Source of the DNA: Bacteroidota bacterium
GTDB lineage: Bacteria > Bacteroidota > Kryptoniia > Kryptoniales > JAKASW01
DNA: 6,842 nt
Direction: 5' to 3'
Assembly (NCBI GenBank): GCA_021796055.1
Contig: JAJYOS010000355.1
Location: forward strand, 1-6,842
The notes under the pieces are model-generated. The model did no database searches. It had not been told where the DNA came from and saw only the letters and a list, made by a program, of their open reading frames with translations. The first letter of the stretch is position 1. Each line of letters starts with the position of its first letter. The position numbers and the translations under genes were made by a program. Of the stretch, positions 1-5,207 are shown piece by piece.

Positions 1-353
1 CAACGACTTCCATTGATGTCTACGACGAAGGATATTTTGTCAAGAGCCAGAAGATAGAAATCGCCAACGGGGACGTGATCGTCAGGGAAGATTTGACTTT
101 GCCCGGTCTTTTTGAAGAGGCCAGGATCTACAGGCGAATATTTGCAGTGGTTAACCCCGACAAGTACGACGGGCACCCCGAGTTTACAAATCGTGTTAAT
201 GAATTTAACGAGCTCTTACCTTTCGAACGGGCCAGGGTTGTCGAGGATTGGAATTGGCTCGGTTACGAGAGCAAGGCCGATTTTGATTTCAACGGAGATG
301 ATTTCCTCGGGTTCGATTTGAACCGGAAGGTCTGTCATCTGTTTTTCAAATAA
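1..353 (+). CDS. C-terminal part of an unrecognised protein (cut by window edge)
   Basis: The frame with codons starting at position 3 is open from the left edge to the TAA at 351-353, giving 116 visible residues. A GTG at 75 could serve as a start, but the frame upstream stays open and protein-like, and no good ribosome-binding site precedes it, so I treat the gene as truncated by the window. The first part alternates polar and hydrophobic residues, as in beta strands. The rest is rich in acidic and aromatic residues (for example VEDWNWLGYE) and ends in HLFFK. There is no membrane segment and no cysteine cluster; one Cys lies near the C-terminus. I do not recognise the family. Only 13 bases separate it from the peroxiredoxin gene, which suggests co-transcription. 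Confidence 0.6.
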   Translation, partial: TTSIDVYDEGYFVKSQKIEIANGDVIVREDLTLPGLFEEARIYRRIFAVVNPDKYDGHPEFTNRVNEFNELLPFERARVVEDWNWLGYESKADFDFNGDDFLGFDLNRKVCHLFFK

Positions 354-366
354 AAAGGAGGAAGGA

Positions 367-897
367 ATGATAAGAAGATTAATCGTGCCGACGATGGTTC
401 TGCTGCTCGGCATCTCATCGATTGCGAGCGCGAAGATCACGTTGAAGGACGGAGATAAAGCGCCGAACTTTGCCCTGAGGGGCAACGACGGGAAGATGCA
501 CAAGTTGAGCAGCTTCCGCGGCCAGTACGTTGTCCTCTATTTCTATCCGAAGGACGAAACGCCGGGTTGCACGACCGAAGCATGCAGCTTCAGGGACGAC
601 CTGTCCGCCATTACTAAAGAAGGTGCAAAGGTCGTCGGAGTCAGCGTGCAGGATGTCGCGTCGCACAAGGCGTTCACGAAGAAATACGGGCTCGACTTCC
701 TGTTGCTTGCCGACTCGCATAAGAAAGTCGTGAAGATGTACGGCGTTTACAACGCGAAGTGGCAAATGGCCAACAGGGTTACGTTCATCATAAACCCGAA
801 AGGCCGGATCGTCAAGATCTATCCGAACGTCGACCCGAAAGTGCACGCTGAGCAAGTTATTGCGGAGCTGAAATCGCTCGACGGTAAGAAAGGCTGA
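367..897 (+). CDS. bcp: Exported BCP-type peroxiredoxin (thiol peroxidase)
   Basis: The product is a 176-residue member of the AhpC/TSA superfamily, BCP/PrxQ branch, which reduces hydrogen peroxide and organic hydroperoxides with electrons from a thioredoxin-like donor. The peroxidatic motif P-x3-T-x2-C is complete (P61, T65, C68). A second Cys at 73 is the resolving residue expected in the same helix for the atypical 2-Cys type. R137 in NRVTFIINP is the conserved active-site arginine. Residues 1-22 form a signal peptide: an RR-containing start, a leucine-rich core, and an Ala-Ser-Ala end before K23. The mature domain of about 154 residues has the usual BCP length. Most BCPs are cytosolic, so export is notable. 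A strong GGAGG (357-361) lies five bases before the ATG. The gene probably shares a transcript with the upstream partial gene and ends at the hairpin at 916-948. The family call is firm; the subcellular location is inferred. Confidence 0.93.
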   Translation: MIRRLIVPTMVLLLGISSIASAKITLKDGDKAPNFALRGNDGKMHKLSSFRGQYVVLYFYPKDETPGCTTEACSFRDDLSAITKEGAKVVGVSVQDVASHKAFTKKYGLDFLLLADSHKKVVKMYGVYNAKWQMANRVTFIINPKGRIVKIYPNVDPKVHAEQVIAELKSLDGKKG

Positions 898-915
898 TCG
901 CTCCATCATTGTTAC

Positions 916-948
916 GGAACCGCCTTCTGTAAAGTGGGCGGTTCCTTT
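916..948 (+). terminator. Rho-independent terminator after the peroxiredoxin gene
   Basis: A perfect 9-bp inverted repeat, GGAACCGCC (916-924) and GGCGGTTCC (937-945), encloses a 12-base loop and is followed by TTTC. The stem is strong but the T tract is short, so termination may be partial. Partial termination would let some transcripts run into the DUF971 gene, which begins only 25 bases after the stem and shows no obvious promoter of its own. Confidence 0.6.
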
Positions 949-969
949 CAAATCTCAGACAGAGAAGGT

Positions 970-1314
970 ATGTATCCTGCGCAGTTCAAAAAGGTGAATG
1001 ACGAAGAAATAATGTTGAAGTGGGACGATGGAAAGGAGTTCGTCCTTCCGGCGAAGTATTTGCGCGACAGATGCCCATGCGCCTCATGTGCCGGGGAATC
1101 GGTTTTGTGGCGGGAGTACAAGCCATCGCCGCTCCAGGTGTTGACGCCAGGGAAGTACAATCTGAAGTCCGCCGAAATCGTCGGAGATTATGCTCTTGCG
1201 CTGACATGGGTCGACGGGCACAATACAGGTTTGTATTCGTTCGAACACCTCAGAAGGATTTGCGAGGAGTATTCCGACAAGGAGATCGGGTCAGAGGAGA
1301 TCGGCAAGAACTAG
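970..1314 (+). CDS. DUF971 / GBBH-like N-terminal domain protein
   Basis: This small stand-alone protein (114 residues) consists almost entirely of the DUF971 domain, which also forms the N-terminal domain of gamma-butyrobetaine hydroxylase and part of plant HCF101-type Fe-S carriers. The hallmark LRDRCPCASC block spans residues 31-40. The second conserved block, WVDGHNTGLYSFEHLR, spans 80-95. C35, C37, C40 and H84 fall where human BBOX1 binds structural zinc through three Cys and one His, so a zinc site is likely. The molecular role of stand-alone versions is not established. I chose the ATG at 970, preceded by GAGAAGG. An in-frame GTG at 934 would add 12 residues but lies inside the upstream terminator hairpin and lacks a binding site. 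The last residues, EIGSEEIG, form a short charged tail with a near-repeat. The gene faces htrA tail to tail. Confidence 0.85.
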   Translation: MYPAQFKKVNDEEIMLKWDDGKEFVLPAKYLRDRCPCASCAGESVLWREYKPSPLQVLTPGKYNLKSAEIVGDYALALTWVDGHNTGLYSFEHLRRICEEYSDKEIGSEEIGKN

Positions 1315-1392
1315 GTTGATCGCCTCGCTCTGGTTGTTGGGCAAATCACAAATTGAAATACAGGGAATTCCAGCTGGGGATTAAAAAGAGAA

Positions 1393-1431
1393 AGGGCGGC
1401 ACGCTTGCAGCCGTGCCGCCCTCTTCTTATT
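1393..1431. terminator. Bidirectional terminator between DUF971 and htrA
   Basis: Positions 1393-1403 and 1412-1422 form a perfect 11-bp GC-rich stem (AGGGCGGCACG with its complement) around an 8-base loop. Read rightwards it is followed by the T-rich CTCTTCTTATT. Read leftwards it is followed by TTCTCTTTTTAA. Both convergent genes can therefore use it. The remaining intergenic bases, 1315-1392, show nothing else recognisable. Confidence 0.85.
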
Positions 1432-1448
1432 GGGGGAGTGGAGCAAAT

Positions 1449-2987
1449 CTATTTCTGTGGTATCTCGAGAGCCAGGAATTGGCTGACTTTGTCTTTAGTT
1501 ATCACGCGGAACAGAAGGGCGTCGCCGGGCTTGTGAGCGTCCACCGCCTTCTCGAGATCGCCGGTAGTCTTTATCGGCTGGTTGTCGACGCTGGTAATCA
1601 AATCACCCTGTTGAACCCCTCGGTTATATGCTTCGCTGGCGGGCTGCACACCTGTGACGACTACGCCGTGTTTCGCGCCGTAGTTGTCGAGAGTCGCTTT
1701 GTCTGCGTCCTGCACCGACAGACCGAGAGAGCTGAGGCTTTCGGAGCTGTTTCCGCTGCTTCCGGAAATTGATGCGAACGATGCGCCGCTTCTTTCCTCA
1801 AGCGTAACGGTCTTGTCCTCCGTCTTTCCATTTCTGAAGATTTCCACGGACGCCTTGTCTCCGGGGGCCTTCGAGGCAACCAGAGCCTGCAATTGGTTCG
1901 CGTGGTCTACCTTGACGCCGTCGAATTTCAGGATGACATCTCCTGATTTGATTCCGCCTTTTTCAGCCGGCGAATTGCTCTCAACGCTCTGAACCAGTAC
2001 TCCTCCCGGTTCCTTGAGCCCGAGGGCTTTTGCAGTCGTCTGGTCGATGTCCCCGATAGCAACGCCTATGTAGGGACGAAGCACCTTACCGTGCTCGATG
2101 AGATCCATCGCGACGTGCCTGGCGATGTTTATCGGGATGGCGAAACCGTAACCTTCATAGCTCCCGGTGTTTGTCGCTATGGCGGTATTGATGCCGACAA
2201 CGCGTCCCTGGAGATCGACCAGCGGACCACCGCTGTTTCCGGGGTTGATAACCGCATCCGTCTGTATGAAATCTTCGATGCCATATTTATTGCGAATGAT
2301 GCCTATGTTGCGTCCCAGCGCGCTGATGATTCCCTGCGTGACCGTGTAATCGAGGCCGAACGGGTTTCCGATCGCGACGACCCACTCTCCGACATGAGCG
2401 CTGTCTGAATTGCCAAGGGCTACATAAGGCAGGTCGCTGCCGTCTATCTTGATCACGGCCACATCGGTGGTCGGGTCGCGCCCGATTAATTTCGCGTGGA
2501 AAGTCCTTCTGTCTAAGAGTGTCACTTTGATTCCGTCATGATCTGCGCCCTGAACCACGTGGTTGTTCGTGATTATGTATCCGTCCGGGCTGACAATAAC
2601 TCCAGAACCGAGCGCCTGCTCGGGCTCAGGTTTGCCTTGCGGCATGTTGAAATTGTGGAAAGGGAAATCCGGACCGAAGAAGAACTTGAACATGTCGTTC
2701 GGTGAATTCCCGCCATTCGGAACATTAACTGCTTTTGGGGTGGACGTTACTCTAATTTGGACTACGGCCGGGGTTACTGCCTTCGCAACAGAAATGAAGG
2801 CATTGCTGAGGTCCTGCACCGAAGCCGATATGTGCGTGATTGGCGGAGCGGCTGCACCGAGTTTCACGTTCTTCCTGGTATCTCCGATCTTCCCGAATGT
2901 GAGACCCATTGTCAGCACGAAAACCGCGGCTACCACAGCAAGGGCGCCTGCTCCATATATCAGTTTTCGTTTAATCAATTCAGTCAT
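1449..2987 (-). CDS. htrA: Do/DegP/HtrA-family serine endoprotease, membrane-anchored
   Basis: The product (512 residues) is a trypsin-like protease and chaperone of the HtrA family that degrades or refolds damaged envelope proteins. The catalytic triad is complete: H143 in TNNHVV, D175 in DPTTDVAVIKI and S252 in the GNSGGPL motif. A phenylalanine-rich stretch at about 99-113 sits where DegP-type proteins carry their regulatory LA loop. Two PDZ domains follow, at about 303-398 and 418-508, joined by a Ser/Gly-rich linker (about 400-420). Two PDZ domains match DegP/DegQ rather than DegS. The N-terminus has a basic start and a hydrophobic segment at about 10-31 without a clear signal-peptidase site, so it may stay as a membrane anchor with the protease in the periplasm. 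The ATG is set by AGGAG on the minus strand (2995-2999) seven bases upstream. It is divergent from atpD and convergent with the DUF971 gene. The symbol is used at family level; degP or degQ orthology cannot be decided here. Confidence 0.95.
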   Translation of the reverse strand: MTELIKRKLIYGAGALAVVAAVFVLTMGLTFGKIGDTRKNVKLGAAAPPITHISASVQDLSNAFISVAKAVTPAVVQIRVTSTPKAVNVPNGGNSPNDMFKFFFGPDFPFHNFNMPQGKPEPEQALGSGVIVSPDGYIITNNHVVQGADHDGIKVTLLDRRTFHAKLIGRDPTTDVAVIKIDGSDLPYVALGNSDSAHVGEWVVAIGNPFGLDYTVTQGIISALGRNIGIIRNKYGIEDFIQTDAVINPGNSGGPLVDLQGRVVGINTAIATNTGSYEGYGFAIPINIARHVAMDLIEHGKVLRPYIGVAIGDIDQTTAKALGLKEPGGVLVQSVESNSPAEKGGIKSGDVILKFDGVKVDHANQLQALVASKAPGDKASVEIFRNGKTEDKTVTLEERSGASFASISGSSGNSSESLSSLGLSVQDADKATLDNYGAKHGVVVTGVQPASEAYNRGVQQGDLITSVDNQPIKTTGDLEKAVDAHKPGDALLFRVITKDKVSQFLALEIPQK

Positions 2988-3011
2988 CTGTTTTCTCCTT
3001 TTTGCACAAAC

Positions 3012-3040
3012 AATATTGCCATGCTCCCGTGAAACGACAA
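3012..3040 (-). promoter_or_regulatory. Candidate htrA promoter
   Basis: On the minus strand TTGTCG (complement of 3035-3040) and AATATT (3012-3017) are separated by 17 bases, each matching four of six positions of the -35 and -10 consensus. Transcription would start roughly 10-20 bases ahead of the htrA ribosome-binding site. The match is modest. Confidence 0.3.
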
Positions 3041-3051
3041 TTAAAACAAAA

Positions 3052-3065
3052 TGAAAAGATTTTCA
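3052..3065. promoter_or_regulatory. Palindrome TGAAAA-GA-TTTTCA, possible operator
   Basis: Two perfect 6-base half-sites are separated by two bases, just upstream of the candidate htrA -35 element. This position and symmetry would suit a dimeric regulator. The half-sites are A/T-rich, so chance is a real alternative, and I recognise no specific regulator. Confidence 0.2.
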
Positions 3066-3066
3066 C

Positions 3067-3141
3067 GCGGCGCGGGCGACGCCCCTGGCCCAGCGTTGCT
3101 CGAATGAGCAGATGAATCGGAGTTTGAACCGCGCGCGCCGC
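3067..3141. other. GC-rich intergenic core with potential closed multi-hairpin fold
   Basis: GCGGCGCG (3067-3074) is exactly complementary to CGCGCCGC (3134-3141). Inside this 8-bp closing stem are three short potential hairpins: CTG/CAG (3085-3093), TGCTC-GAAT-GAGCA (3097-3110) and CGG/CCG (3118-3131). The size of about 75 bases recalls a cloverleaf, but there is no valid anticodon arm or T arm. It could be a structured RNA, a supercoil-sensitive element or chance complementarity in GC-rich DNA. The strand is undetermined. Confidence 0.15.
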
Positions 3142-3225
3142 CACGAACAAAACGGCCGATTGATATTCAGCCCGCATTCGGTTGTTGCGGTACACTTTCC
3201 GGATACAAAGCCCCCAAATTTGCAA

Positions 3226-3256
3226 TTGAATATCTGGCCGTCGAAATCTATATTTA
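3226..3256 (+). promoter_or_regulatory. Candidate atpDC promoter
   Basis: TTGAAT (3226-3231) and TATATT (3249-3254) are spaced by 17 bases; the -10 matches five of six consensus positions and the -35 matches four. The same stretch also reads as TTG-N20-TATATTTA, close to the Bacteroidota -33/-7 form TTG/TAnnTTTG. Transcription would start near 3261, leaving a leader of about 20 bases with AAGGAA (3273-3278) before the ATG. Confidence 0.5.
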
Positions 3257-3265
3257 TCGAACTAA

Positions 3266-4689
<1,424 letters not shown>

Positions 4690-4690
<1 letters not shown>

Positions 4691-5118
4691 TGGCAGAGCT
4701 GAACGATACCGCAGTCGGCAAAACTTTCAAGCTGGACGTGGTCACGCCGCAGAAGGTGGCTTTTTCGGGTGAGGTTGAATCCTTGACCGCTCCAGGCACA
4801 TCCGGTTCATTCCAGGTCCTTCACGACCATGCCCCGTTCCTAACGACAATTACGGTGGGTGAAGTAAAGATTCTCAATCAGCACGGAAGTGAGGCGCTCT
4901 ACTCGACAAGCGGCGGATTTGTCGAGATCAATCACAACAGAGCGACTTTTCTTGCCGAGACTATCGAGATGAAGGAGGAAATCAATGTCGATAGGGCGCG
5001 CTCTGCAAAGGAACGGGCGGAAGAACGCCTGTTGAAAAGAGAACCGGGTGTTGATCTTGCCAGAGCACAGGCTGCTCTGGCAAGAGCCCTCAATCGCCTT
5101 AAGGTTGCAGGGGAGTAA
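4690..5118 (+). CDS. atpC: F1F0 ATP synthase epsilon subunit
   Basis: This 142-residue epsilon subunit sits in the central stalk, couples rotation to catalysis and can inhibit ATP hydrolysis. The N-terminal beta sandwich spans about 13-95 and contains the family blocks TAPGTSGSFQVL and HDHAPFL. The C-terminal helical hairpin (about 98-140) ends in ALARALNRLKVA, so this is the long form with the regulatory domain. The first ten or so residues extend beyond the usual start, but no later Met fits, and the TAATG overlap with atpD supports this ATG through coupled translation. The region matching the ATP-sensing I(L)DxxRA motif of Bacillus-type epsilon reads INVDRA (98-103), with Asn in place of Asp. 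The basic residues of that site appear kept (R102, R109, R132, R136). A perfect 13-bp inverted repeat lies in the end of the gene. Confidence 0.96.
5055..5085 (+). repeat. Perfect 13-bp inverted repeat inside atpC
   Basis: TCTTGCCAGAGCA (5055-5067) is followed after the 5-base loop CAGGC by its exact reverse complement (5073-5085). The hairpin is within the coding sequence for LARAQAALARA, so it partly reflects the repeated Leu-Ala-Arg-Ala wording. It has no T tract, hence is not a standard terminator. It ends 33 bases before the end of the atpC stop codon and 45 bases before the real terminator stem. Confidence 0.9.
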
Positions 5119-5130
5119 CCGAAACTGTCG

Positions 5131-5166
5131 GGGACACGGAGGGGGTCCTGCGTCCCTTTCTTGTTT
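5131..5166 (+). terminator. Terminator of the atpDC operon
   Basis: GGGAC (5131-5135) pairs with GTCCC (5152-5156). After one mismatch the stem continues with CGG (5137-5139) on CTG (5148-5150), including one G-U pair, around an 8-base loop. TTTCTTGTTT follows immediately. The position directly after atpC fits an operon end, with the TPR gene then needing its own promoter. Confidence 0.65.
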
Positions 5167-5191
5167 AAAACGCCATCCAAAGTTAAATTTA
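5161..5191 (+). promoter_or_regulatory. Candidate promoter of the TPR lipoprotein gene
   Basis: TTG (5161-5163) and TAAATTTA (5184-5191) are 20 bases apart, the same TTG-N20-TAnnTTTA layout as the atpD candidate. Read as sigma-70 type, TTGTTT and TTAAAT are spaced by 16 and match less well. The TTG overlaps the T tract of the atpDC terminator. The short distance to the ribosome-binding site at 5197 would leave a very short leader. Confidence 0.35.
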
Positions 5192-5196
5192 CCGGT

Positions 5197-5202
5197 GAGG
5201 AG
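5197..5202 (+). promoter_or_regulatory. Ribosome-binding site fixing the GTG start of the TPR gene
   Basis: GAGGAG lies five bases before the GTG at 5208-5210, an ideal spacing. The nearby ATG at 5203-5205 abuts the site directly, too close for good initiation, and its frame stops after seven codons at 5224-5226. An in-frame TGA at 5196-5198 excludes any start further upstream. Confidence 0.7.
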
Positions 5203-5207
5203 ATGAA

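Noticed and set aside
75..353. Complete small gene starting at GTG 75
   Set aside because: The frame is open and protein-like to the left edge and no ribosome-binding site precedes 75, so a truncated longer gene is more likely.
415..951. Minus-strand 178-codon frame opposite the peroxiredoxin gene
   Set aside because: Antisense shadow of a gene with all its catalytic residues intact; it would also read through the terminator stem.
1684..3054. Plus-strand open frames opposite htrA (1684-1992, 2091-2408, 2563-3054)
   Set aside because: They lie wholly or mostly antisense to a complete, well-supported protease gene, have no recognisable domains, and are explained as shadows of its codon bias.
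3067..3143. Possible tRNA: acceptor-like 7-8 bp stem closing about 75 bases, with TTTGAA near the 3' side
   Set aside because: No 5-bp T stem adjacent to the acceptor, the T loop would lack the invariant C, the middle hairpin has a 4-base loop instead of a 7-base anticodon loop, and no D arm is evident.
3182..3209. Second promoter-like pair upstream of atpD (TTGTTG, 16 bases, TACAAA)
   Set aside because: Its -10 is poorer than the one at 3249-3254, and it lies farther from the gene; kept only as an alternative.
2980..3225. Minus-strand open frame of 81 codons covering the htrA upstream region
   Set aside because: It overlaps the htrA start and the candidate promoters, its translation resembles no known protein, and it lacks a good ribosome-binding site.
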